From positions 2,078,001 to 2,142,000 of the forward strand of contig JADLSH010000212.1 in the NCBI GenBank assembly GCA_016169945.1: a stretch of DNA of 64,000 nucleotides, in the 5' to 3' direction. Positions within the stretch are counted from its first letter, which is position 1; each line of letters starts with the position of its first letter. The notes under the pieces are model-generated. The model had not been told where the DNA came from. It did no database searches and worked only from the letters and a program-made list of their open reading frames with translations. This document shows, piece by piece, positions 45,366 to 55,200 of the stretch. The stretch is from Trachythela sp. YZ-2020 (taxonomy: Eukaryota; Cnidaria; Anthozoa; Malacalcyonacea; Clavulariidae). A program made the translations under genes and the position numbers.

Positions 45366-46016
45366 ATATCTTTTTAAAGATTTCTGTTGTGCTTGCTCTA
45401 TACCTAGGGCGTAAAATCAGCACAATATAACCAAATGTAGAAGCAAACATATGACTGGACTTTCTTGTGAAGAAAATGGGGACCCTTGGCCTTAAAATTA
45501 AGTTTTAGAGACTGTAAAATTCAAGTCTATAGATTATATAGAAGTCTGAAGAGGCACCTCAATTCTGATAAAATATTGCTGTAAATCTTTAGAAAAAGCG
45601 TAATCGCATAGACAATGTCGAATTTTTAAGCAATCTTCACAAAGAGCGCATTTAATGCAACTGCTTTTACATACATAGTATATGGATAAGTTGAACCATG
45701 CTGCTACGTACACCGTACTAGCTAACCCCAATCCAATGTTATGTACAAATGTACAACATTTAGCGCCGTGACGATTCCATGTTAGCACGTTTCATCAAAT
45801 CACCGTGATCAAATGCGCTCCTTGTGCGGATTTTTACGCTCCTTCCAACGGAATGGAACAACCATAACACAAATCAAGCTATATTCAAGCTGAAGATATA
45901 TTCAAGCTACAATAATACATGTCAAAGTTTTTATTGTATTTTTCTGGTAGATTTATGCTACTCAACCGCCGGCGAATCTACAATAATACACGCCAGTTTA
46001 ATACATCATGTCTAAC
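45366..46016. other. No supportable gene
   Basis: Non-coding sequence between a LINE fragment and an inverted copy of the subterminal repeat. The 84-codon minus-strand frame at 45,534-45,788 has several Cys but no motif I can name. Confidence 0.4.
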
Positions 46017-46200
46017 TAAAATAACAGCGGTGATTTAGAGTTTCGATATTCAGAAACAATTTGGGCAAATTCCATTCATAATATTGCTTCGAAACTCGTC
46101 TATGTTTTATAGATTTTTCACACCCGTTTTAGTGCTATAAAGGATCATACTATCACAAGCCTATACAACCCGAAATTTTAAGTTAGATGTGTTGTAACTA
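46017..46200 (-). repeat. Subterminal repeat, inverted copy next to the BEL element
   Basis: ATAACAGCGGTGATTTAGAG TTTCGATATTC (split here) mirrors 44,252-44,285. Further landmarks (AAACAATTTGGGCAAATTCC, TTAGTGCTATAAAGG, CCCGAAATTTTAA) follow in reverse order to 43,590-44,290. The BEL coding frame begins immediately after it, at about 46,203. Confidence 0.8.
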
Positions 46201-46202
46201 GT

Positions 46203-47610
46203 GTACGTGGGTTTTACGACCGTATGGAAAATCACGTCCGAAGCCTTGATGCTTTGGAGAAAGCAGAAGACTCCTATGGTGATCTCCTAATGCCTATTAT
46301 CTTGGGTAAACTTCCGACCACAGTAAAGCACAATCTTATCCGAGAACATGGGACCACAGATTTAAATTTAGAACAATTACGCAAAACTGTTGCGAAGGAA
46401 ATTCTAATTCTTGAGGCAGGTGAAGAGACAAATAAACTTAACCATTTAAGTCAGTCATTTGACACCTTCCCTTCCACTTCGAGCTTATTAACGAACGCGA
46501 GCCAATACAAAAGGCCTGGGGGGAATTTCAGCAACTCAAAGTTCAAAACATCTAACCCCTCTACACCGAAAGCATGTACCTTCTGCAGAGGATCTCACAG
46601 ATCGAACGATTGCACGGTAGTAAGTGACCCGGCTGCACGAAAACAAATTGCGTTTCAGGCGAACTTGTGTTTCAACTGCCTTAACAACCATCGCCTATCA
46701 CAGTGTAAATCCAAAAACCGCTGCAGGCCATGTCACCAGAAACATCACACAAACCTTTGTCTAGGAACTAAGGAACGCCTAGAACAAAAACCTGACCCAA
46801 ACGCGCGGGAAAACGTCAAAGACAAAGGCGGAAATGTACAATGTATGTGTACGGACAGCGGCGCCGTAGCTGAAACAACCAACACGAGCGAACAGACACC
46901 TAGTATCACTACACCAACATCTGTTTCAAACCTCCATACAAACCTTTTCGACAACAAGTACCGCTCACACCGATGTACCCTACTGAAAACAGCAATAGCC
47001 ACCGTAGAGTCCAGAAATAGAAACGCAACAGCACATATCCTTTTCGATGAATGTGCCCAACGTTCTTTCATAACAGAAGAATTGGCAAAATATCTCAACC
47101 TCGTAGCAGAAAAGACTGAACCTTTACACTTATCAGTCTTTGGTGGTACCCAGTCATCAGTTAAGAGAGTCGATGTTGCTAACGTACATTTACAAACAGA
47201 CACTGGTGAAAATATCCCAATCCAAGTCGTAATTATGCCGGTGATTGCTATACCACAAAATAATCATATTACCACCAACGTACACGACCTACCTTACCTT
47301 AAAGACCTCAAGCTAGCTCATCCCGTTACCAGTGATGACCAATTCAAGATCTCACTCCTCATTGGTGCAGACCACTATTGGGACGTTGTAGAAGACAAGA
47401 TTATTCGAGGATCCGGACCTACTGCCGCCAAATCAAAGATTGGCTACCTGCTATCTGGACCAACTGCCACCCATTGTTCCGCATCAGAACTCAGTGCTAC
47501 TATCCACAAGGCTATCGTTGCCACAGAACTAGACGAAGAAACCCTAGAACGGTTCTGGAACTTGGAATCCATAGTCATTCTACCGAATGAAACGGAAGAA
47601 GAAGAAATAT
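46203..47610 (+). pseudogene. BEL/Pao Gag and aspartic protease region
   Basis: The frame is open from the truncation point. The Gag part contains three CCHC-type knuckles: CTFCRGSHRSNDC, CFNCLNNHRLSQC and CRPCHQKHHTNLC (46,577-46,755). The retropepsin follows with ILFDECAQRSFITEELAKYL (about 47,035-47,095). The catalytic Asp is kept, but the usual Thr/Ser-Gly/Ala after it has become Glu-Cys, which should abolish activity. LLIGADHYWDVV (about 47,355-47,390) is the BEL-typical second half. The frame runs into LINE sequence after ETEEEE, and the apparent stop at 47,663 belongs to the insertion. Confidence 0.85.
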
Positions 47611-48403
47611 TGATAGAATGCATTCTTATAGATATTTGGGACTCGAAATTGACGAATATTTAAATTGGCAGGTTCATTGTTGAAACCATTTGTAAAAAAA
47701 TAAGTGCAAGTCTTGGGGCCTTAAAGCGGATTCGCAACTTTGTGTCCCAAGACATATTGATCCTGATGTATAAGGCCTTAGTGCTGCCTTACCTAGGCTA
47801 TCGTAATGAGGTTTGGGGTTGCCTAGGTAAACTCTTTCTGACAAACTCCAAAAACTTCAAAACAGAGCAAGTAGGATAATAACCTTTTCCGATTATGACG
47901 TAAGGTCTGCTGATATCCTACGTGTCCTTGGTTGGGATACTCTTGACCAACGCCGTGCCAAACAGCTCGCAACTAGTGTTTATAAAGCAGTGAATAACTT
48001 ATATCCCAGTGAGCTCAATACTATTTTTGCACCTACCTCGCAATTTCACTCTCATAATCTTAGAGGTAGTACCCACAATATTTTCACTCCCAGACCCAGT
48101 GCGGAGACCGGTAAAAAAAGCTTCATCTACCGTGGAGCTATTATATGGAACGATCTTCCAGATGAAATACGAAGTCTGGCTTCAATACAGTCCTTTAAAA
48201 ATTCACTTTTTAACTTTCATAATACTAAGACTGAAATATGGTTGTACATTTTATAGGTTTATATATATATATGTTAAGTTATTGTTTCATTCTTTTTTTA
48301 ACATGGCTCCTTGGAAGAGCACTCTCGTGCGAAAGGATACCATGTAGTAATGTATTTTAATTTTAATAAAGCTTCTGATTGATTGATTGATTGATTGATT
48401 GAT
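47610..48403 (+). mobile_element. 5'-truncated LINE inserted in the BEL element, GATT tail
   Basis: The LINE segment begins near LGLEIDEYLNWQVH and continues KKISASLGALKRIRNFVSQD, then VLPYLGYRNEVWGCLGK, a one-base frame change, and FHSHNLRGSTHNIFTPRP and FIYRGAIIWNDLPDE. It ends with a (GATT)n tail at about 48,378-48,403, the short 3' microsatellite typical of L2/CR1-type LINEs. BEL coding resumes right after it with FVKDYQNSSIHLENE. The target duplication was not resolved. Confidence 0.85.
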
Positions 48404-48404
48404 T

Positions 48405-49537
48405 CGTCAAAGATTACCAAAATTCCTCAATCCACCTTGAAAATGAACGCTACAGTGCAAAGTTGCCTTGGAAACCTAATCACCCATCACTTCCCACCAA
48501 TGAAAGAATAACAAGGGGACGAACCCGAACATACGCCCAAATCATTACCGAACAAGAACAACGTGGATTTATCGAGAAAATTCCACATTCTGGAAAGATC
48601 CAAAACAGACGTCACTACCTTCCACATCCTGCTGTCTTGAAAGACTCCTCCACCACACCACTTCGTGTCGTCTTTGACTGCAGCTGCAAGCCAAACGATA
48701 GTCAACCAATTAAGCTTGAATGATTGTCTTACTACCGGTCCTCCTCTCTTAAACGACCTCTCCGCCATCCTCATTCGATTCCGCCTCTACCGCTACGCCT
48801 TGACTGCCGATATAGAGAAAGCATTTCTCCACATAATCCTAAATGAGGCAGATCGAGATGCTACACGGTTCTTCTGGTTATCAGACCCAAAGGACCCAGA
48901 AAGCCGATTCGACGTCTATCGTTTTAAGTCCATTTTGTTGGGTGCATCATGCTCGCCGTTTATTCTTAATGCAACGATCAAGAAACACCTGTACAGTATT
49001 GATCACCCAGTCGCTGAGAAAATTAAGACCGATATTTATGTTCACAACTTTAATAGCCACTGGCTCCGACAGTGAAGACGAAACATCGACGTTTCTCGAA
49101 AGATCAAGGCTCATAATGTCACCTGTCGGCTTCAACCTAAGATCGTGGAATTCCAACAACCCCACGCTTCGTGCATCAGCCGTAGACCAAGGTCTTCCAG
49201 ACAAAGATCCAGAAACAAAAGTGCTCGGGCATCGATGGAACACCAACACTGACACACTCAAATTCCAGCAGCGACAAACACCCAACAACGCCAACAATAT
49301 CACCACAAAAAGAGAAGTTCTTCGCGAATCTTCTAAGATCTATGACCCACTCGGAATCTTAACCGCTGTAACCATCCGAGCCAAGATACTTATGCAAGAA
49401 CTGTGGAAAGAAGGCTACAGTTGGGACGAACCTCTACCACAAGAGCTCCAGGAGAAATGGTTGACTCTCTCTACGATTTACAAACCACTTCACAAACTGA
49501 AATTCCTCGTCGCTATTTCCTGTCTTCATCAACATGC
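48405..49537 (+). pseudogene. BEL/Pao reverse transcriptase (frameshifted; catalytic Asp lost)
   Basis: Starts FVKDYQNSSIHLENERY, then KLPWKPNHPSLPTNERI, HYLPHPAVLKDSSTTPLRVV and FDCSCKPN (48,610-48,695). A frame change leads to LNDCLTTGPPLLNDLSAILI and DIEKAFLHIIL (first catalytic Asp kept). FKSILLGASCSPFILNATI and DIYVHNFNS follow. The last is the YVDN-type active site with His in place of the essential first Asp. After another frame change come WNTNTDTLKF, KREVLRESSKIYDPLG and KILMQELWKEGYSWDE. A final shift at about 49,490 precedes the insertion of the hAT-like element. Not functional. Confidence 0.85.
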
Positions 49538-49925
49538 AGGGCCGGATTAACGTCGCGCGAGGCCCGTGGCAGATTTTCAGCGCGAGGCACCCCCCCACCT
49601 GCCCCCCCCCCTCGTTATGAAAACCTTTGAATTCAAAGACACACAAAATTGTTAAATAATTGTTTTCTCAACGCAACTGGAGATTACATGCATACGGATA
49701 TTGCATATTTTCCTGGGACCAACTGCCAACCCTAGGGGCCCTAAATTCGCGAGGCCCCTAAATTCGCGAGGCATCTAAATTCGCGAGGCACCTAAAATGG
49801 GCGTGTCCCAATAGAAAATGGGCGTGTTCTCGTAAAAATGGGCGTGGCACAGTAAAGCGCGAGTCCCCCATAAGCGCGAGGCCCGCGGCATCTGCCGCAT
49901 CTGCCACGTGGTTAATCCGGCCCTG
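49538..49925. mobile_element. 388-bp non-autonomous hAT-like element with perfect 8-bp TSD
   Basis: Ends CAGGGCCGGATTAACG and a CGTGGTTAATCCGGCCCTG inverse give terminal inverted repeats of at least 14 bp (CAGGGCCGGATTAA). It is flanked by TCAACATG at 49,530-49,537 and 49,926-49,933. The interior is GC-rich and built of GCGAGGC(A/C)C motifs (CTAAATTCGCGAGGC repeated four times at about 49,741-49,790, and AAAATGGGCGTG three times). No coding capacity. Excising it restores the BEL RNase H reading frame position. Confidence 0.95.
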
Positions 49926-49933
49926 TCAACATG

Positions 49934-51074
49934 GCCTCCCAACACTTCCCTCCACGTATTTGTCGACGCCAGTGTCAAAGCTTATGGCGCAGTCGCATAC
50001 ATTACTAATGGGCACGAAACAGCATTAATTATGGCCAAATCCCGAGTTGCACCACTCAAGAAACTCACTTTACCACAGCTCGAGTTAATGGCAGCCAAAC
50101 TTGGTGCAAGATTGTCTTCGTATCTCCAAACCCATCTAAGGGTGTCCAACGTTTATCTCTAGTCAGATAGTCAAATAGTCCTCTATGGGTTGTCTTCCAA
50201 GAAAGAATTGAAGCGATTCGTCCTCAACCGCGTTACAGAAATCCAGTCAACCACAAAGAACGCCTCGTGGAACTATTGTCCAACAGGAGATAACCCCGCG
50301 GACCTCCTAACCAGAGGTATACAAGCTGCTTAACTATCCACATCCACGCTCTGGACTCGTGGACCTTCATGGTTAACTACCAAAGATAACTGGCCAATCG
50401 GGAACTCCAAATCTGTTTTCCTTCAGTTCACAGCAGCAGAACAACTCGAAGCCATCTCCAGCTTCACTAGTCAATCCACAAACAACCCAACTGACGTACC
50501 TGAACCTAAACATGGAATCACCAAAATAATCGACTTGTCTGCTTACAGTACTCTCCAAAGGTTAGTACGAGTGACAGTGTGGGTTCTACGTTTCGTCAAT
50601 AATCTCAAAAAGAAAACTCGTTCTGGTCCATTATCTGTTTCTGAACTAGATACAGCTCAGACATTTTGGATTGTTGATTGTCAATCAGTTATGTACTCGA
50701 AGGAACTCGTCAACCTACGATCGAAGACATCTAACCGATTACCCTTAGTCAGACAACTTCGTCTCTTTCTTGCCGAAGGCATCATCCGCTGTGGTGGAAG
50801 AATACACAATGCACCTCTTCAAGAGTCAACCAAGTTCCCCACCCTTCTCCCGCAAAATCATCACCTAACACAATTGATTGTACAGGATGCACACAGAACA
50901 ACCCTTCATTCTCGACAAAACTCTACCCACCTTCGTCAACGATACTGGATACCCGCAGCCAGACAATATGTTAAGAAGATTATCCGTCGCTGTGTAACCT
51001 GCCGCAAACCTACTGGCAAACCATACACAATACCAGACTCACCAGAGAGAGAGAGAGAAGAGCGACAGCAGTAG
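49934..51074 (+). pseudogene. BEL/Pao RNase H and integrase zinc-binding domain
   Basis: Continuing from SSST before the hAT-like insertion, the frame reads TSLHVFVDASVKAYGAVAYI (RNase H first Asp), LPQLELMAAKLGARLSSYL (Glu), an in-frame TAG at 50,160-50,162, then WNYCPTGDNPADLLTRGIQA. A TAA follows at about 50,330. After a linker come FLAEGIIRCGGRIHNAPLQ and an HHCC zinc domain (HHLTQ...DAHRTTLHS...CVTCRK). The frame ends in a GAGAGA run at 51,050. The DDE core normally following is missing, so the 3' half of integrase was deleted. The domain order and the frame are otherwise continuous. Confidence 0.85.
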
Positions 51075-51132
51075 CAGCAGCGAAAGAGAAAATTAAAAGC
51101 TGGACATCCACATTGTTGTGCCCCCCGGAGAA

Positions 51133-51446
51133 TGTCGCGAAATAGCGACAAACATTTTAGTACTTTAGAATATAGTTGCACTAACTTTATAGATATCAAA
51201 TTACACACCTTCAATAACATAGATCTAGCACACGTCATATTAATGTACAATTTATAGTAACCACAAAACGTACTCGAACTTGATTGGATAAGATAATTCA
51301 CATGGATAAAATTACACTCGCACTTTACACACACTTTTATTATATTGTTTTGTATATAGTTTTTCACTGACTCGCTTGACGAGAGTATGAATTGTAAGTA
51401 AATATATCTTTAAAACCACTGTGTGGATAGTTCGTCATTGTTTACA
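51133..51446 (+). repeat. Possible 3' LTR of the BEL element
   Basis: The sequence starts TGTCGCGAAATAGCGACA, an inverted repeat opening with TG, and may end GTTTACA at 51,446. It contains an AATATAT-type polyadenylation-like region before the end. No matching 5' copy exists in the window because the element is 5'-truncated, so this rests on position and TG...CA ends only. Confidence 0.35.
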
Positions 51447-51569
51447 ACCATTATTGAAAGAACCTCCGCTTACTGTTCTCGATTGTCGAAGAGACGCTGA
51501 CACACAACGCAAATTATACCCAAACGAGAGACGATCGAGACAAGATGCAATAGTGGGTGTTTCGGCATC

Positions 51570-52225
51570 TGTCAGGCTATAGAATATACAGCGCGTGTGT
51601 TTAATAGTATAGACATCTATACTCAGAACCAATTTGCGCAAAATCCATCCATACTATTGCCTAAAAATTCGACAATATTGTATAGATTTTCACACCCTTT
51701 TTAACGGTAGAAAGGGTCATAGCAGCACAAACCTATAAAACCTGAAATTTTACGATACAATTCTGGGTGTTTGCATCTGTCAGACTTTTGAATTACAGCG
51801 GGTGCTTTAGTATAGATATCTATATTCAGAAACAATTAGCGCAAAATCCATTCATGCTATTACTTAGAAATTAGACTATGTTGAATAGATTTACTCGCTC
51901 ATTTTAGCGATATAATGCGCAAGCTTATAAACCCGAATGTTAAATATAGATATTCACAATACAATTCTTATTATTTACATCGTGTCAGACTACAGAATTA
52001 CAGCGCGTGCTCTAGTTTAGACCAGACATCTAATTGAGAAACAATTTGCGCAAAATCCAGTCATACTATTGCTGATTAAGACTCTATTCAGAAACAATTT
52101 GCGCAAAATCTGGTGCAAATTCGGATATGTTGTGCAGATAACAGAGCAATACAGTATAATGTGCCTTGAAACCGCGAAATTTTGAAGAATATTTCGGTTT
52201 CAGCTACGCGTTTTTACATTAATAT
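51570..52225 (-). repeat. Subterminal repeats of about 208 bp, right orientation
   Basis: Three copies are marked by GTCAG...ATACAGCGCGTG at about 51,571, 51,779 and 51,986 (spacing about 208 and 207 bp), with AACAATTTGCGCAAAATCC and TTTTAGCG landmarks. They are the inverse of the units at 43,590-44,290. The right satellite array begins directly after. Confidence 0.85.
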
Positions 52226-52229
52226 AGAA

Positions 52230-55200
52230 ATTCCGGGTTTCAGTATTCGGGTTTTAGAGATTCCGGGTTTTAGTATTCCGGGTTTTAGAAATTCCGGGTT
52301 AAAGTAGTCCTGGTTTTAGAGATTCCGCGTTTCAGTATTCCGGGTTTTAGAGATTCCGCGTTTCAGTATTCCGGGTTTTAGAGATTCCGCGTTTCAGTAT
52401 TCCGGGTTCTAGAGATTCCGCGTTTCAGTATTCCGGGTTTTAGAGATTCCGCGTTTCAGTATTCCGGGTTTTAGAGATTCCGGGTTTCAGTATTCCGGAT
52501 TTTAGGGATTCCGGGTTTCAGTATTCCGGGTTTTAGAGATTCCGAGTTTCAGTATTCCGGGTTTTAGATATTCCGGGTTTCAGTAGTCCGGGTTTTAGAG
52601 ATTCCGAGTTTCAGTATTCCGGGTTTTAGATATTCCGGGTTTCAGTAGTCCGGGTTTTAGGGATTCCGGGTTTCAGTAGTCCGGGTTTTAGAGATTCGTG
52701 TTTCAGTATTCCGGGTTTTAGAGATTCCGGGTTTCAGTAGTCCGGGTTTTAGGGATTCCGGGTTTCAGTAGTTCGGGTTTTAGAGATTCCGAGTTTCAGT
52801 ATTCCGGGTTTTAGAGATTCCGAGTTTCAGTATTCCGGGTTTTAGATATTCCGGGTTTCAGTAGTCCGGGTTTTAGAGATTCCGAGTTTCAGTATTCCGG
52901 GTTTTAGATATTCCGGGTTTCAGTAGTCCGGGTTTTAGGGATTCCGGGTTTCAGTAGTCGGGTTTTAGAGATTCCGAGTTTCAGTATTCCGGGTTTTAGA
53001 GATTCCGGGTTTCAGTAGTCCGGGTTTTAGGGATTCCGGGTTTCAGTAGTCCGGGTTTTAGAGATTCCGAGTTTCAGTATTCCGGGTTTTAGAGATTCCG
53101 GGTTTCAGTAGTCCGGGTTTTAGGGATTCCGGGTTTCAGTAGTCCGGGTTTTAGAGATTCCGGGTTTCAGTATTCCGGGTTTTAGAGATTCCGGGTTTCA
53201 GTATTCCGGGTTTTAGAGATTCCGGGTTTCAGTAGTCCGGGTTTTAGGGATTCCGGGTTTCAGTATTCCGGGTTTTAGAGATTCCGAGTTTCAGTATACC
53301 GGGTTTTAGAGATTCCGGGTTTCAGTAGTCCGGGTTTTAGAGATTCCGAGTTTCAGTATTCCGGGTTTTAGATATTCCGGGTTTCAGTAGTCCGGGTTTT
53401 AGGGATTCCGGGTTTCAGTAGTCCGGGTTTTAGAGATTCCGAGTTTCAGTATTCCGGGTTTTAGTTATTCCGGGTTTCAGTAGTCCGGGTTTTAGGGATT
53501 CCGGGTTTCAGTAGTCCGGGTTTTAGAGATTCCGAGTTTCAGTATTCCGGGTTTTAGAGATTCCGGGTTTCAGTAGTCCGGGTTTTAGGGATTCCGGGTT
53601 TCAGTAGACCGGGTTTTAGAGATTCCGAGTTTCAGTATTCCGGGTTTTAGAGATTCCGGGTTTCAGTAGTCCGGGTTTTAGGGATTCCGGGTTTCAGTAG
53701 TCCGGGTTTTAGAGATTCCGAGTTTCAGTATTCCGGGTTTTAGAGATTCCGGGTTTTAGTAGTCCGGGTTTTAGAGATTCCGAGTTTCAGTAGTCTGGGT
53801 TTTAGAGATTCCGCGTTTCAGTATTCCGGGTTTTAGAGATTCCGCGTTTCAGTATTCCGGGTTTTAGAGATTCCGCGTTTCAGTATTCCGGGTTTTAGAG
53901 ATTCCGCGTTTCAGTATTCCGGGTTTTAGAGATTCCGCGTTTCAGTATTCCGGGTTTTAGAGATTCCGGGTTTCAGTATTCCGGATTTTAGGGATTCCGG
54001 GTTTCAGTAGTCCGGGTTTTAGAGATTCCGAGTTTCAGTATTCCGGGTTTTAGATATTCCGGGTTTCAGTAGTCCGGGTTTTAGAGATTCCGAGTTTCAG
54101 TAGTCTGGGTTTTAGAGATTCCGCGTTTCAGTATTCCGGGTTTTAGAGATTCCGCGTTTCAGTATTCCGGGTTTTAGAGATTCCGCGTTTCAGTATTCCG
54201 GGTTTTAGAGATTCCGCGTTTCAGTATTCCCGGTTTTAGAGATTCCGGGTTTCAGTATTCCGGATTTTAGGGATTCCGGGTTTCAGTATTCCGGGTTTTA
54301 GATATTCCGGGTTTCAGTAGTCCGGGTTTTAGAGATTCCGAGTTTCAGTATTCCGGGTTTTAGATATTCCGGGTTTCAGTAGTCCGGGTTTTAGGGATTC
54401 CGGGTTTCAGTAGTCGGGTTTTAGAGATTCCGAGTTTCAGTATTCCGGGTTTTAGAGATTCCGGGTTTCAGTAGTCCGGGTTTTAGGGATTCCGGGTTTC
54501 AGTAGTCCGGGTTTTAGAGATTCCGAGTTTCAGTATTCCGGGTTTAAAGATTCCGGGTTTCAGTAGTCCGGGTTTTAGGGATTCCGGGTTTCAGTAGTCC
54601 GGGTTTTAGAGATTCCGGGTTTCAGTATTCCGGGTTTTAGAGATTCCGGGTTTCAGTATTCCGGGTTTTAGAGATTCCGGGTTTCAGTAGTCCGGGTTTT
54701 AGGGATTCCGGGTTTCAGTATTCCGGGTTTTAGATTCCGATTTTCAGTATACCGGGTTTTAGAGATTCCGGGTTTCAGTAGTCCGGGTTTTAGAGATTCC
54801 GAGTTTCAGTATTCCGGGTTTTAGATATTCCGGGTTTCAGTAGTCCGGTTTTAGGGATTCCGGGTTTCAGTAGTCCGGGTTTTAGAGATTCCGAGTTTCA
54901 GTATTCCGGGTTTTAGTTATTCCGGGTTTCAGTAGTCCGGGTTTTAGGGATTCCGGGTTTCAGTAGTCCGGGTTTTAGAGATTCCGAGTTTCAGTATTCC
55001 GGGTTTTAGAGATTCCGGGTTTCAGTAGTCCGGGTTTTAGGGATTCCGGGTTTCAGTAGACCGGGTTTTAGAGATTCCGAGTTTCAGTATTCCGGGTTTT
55101 AGAGATTCCGGGTTTCAGTAGTCCGGGTTTTAGGGATTCCGGGTTTCAGTAGTCCGGGTTTTAGAGATTCCGAGTTTCAGTATTCCGGGTTTTAGAGATT

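Larger units (their letters stand above)
46203..51120 (+). mobile_element. BEL/Pao LTR retrotransposon, truncated and interrupted
   Basis: Gag, retropepsin, RT, RNase H and the integrase zinc domain are collinear on the plus strand, with BEL/Pao-type domain order. The 5' LTR and Gag N-terminus are missing: the frame enters at GFYDRMENHVRSL next to a subterminal repeat. Two later insertions split it: a LINE (about 47,610-48,403) and a hAT-like element (49,538-49,925). The integrase catalytic core is absent. Confidence 0.9.
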
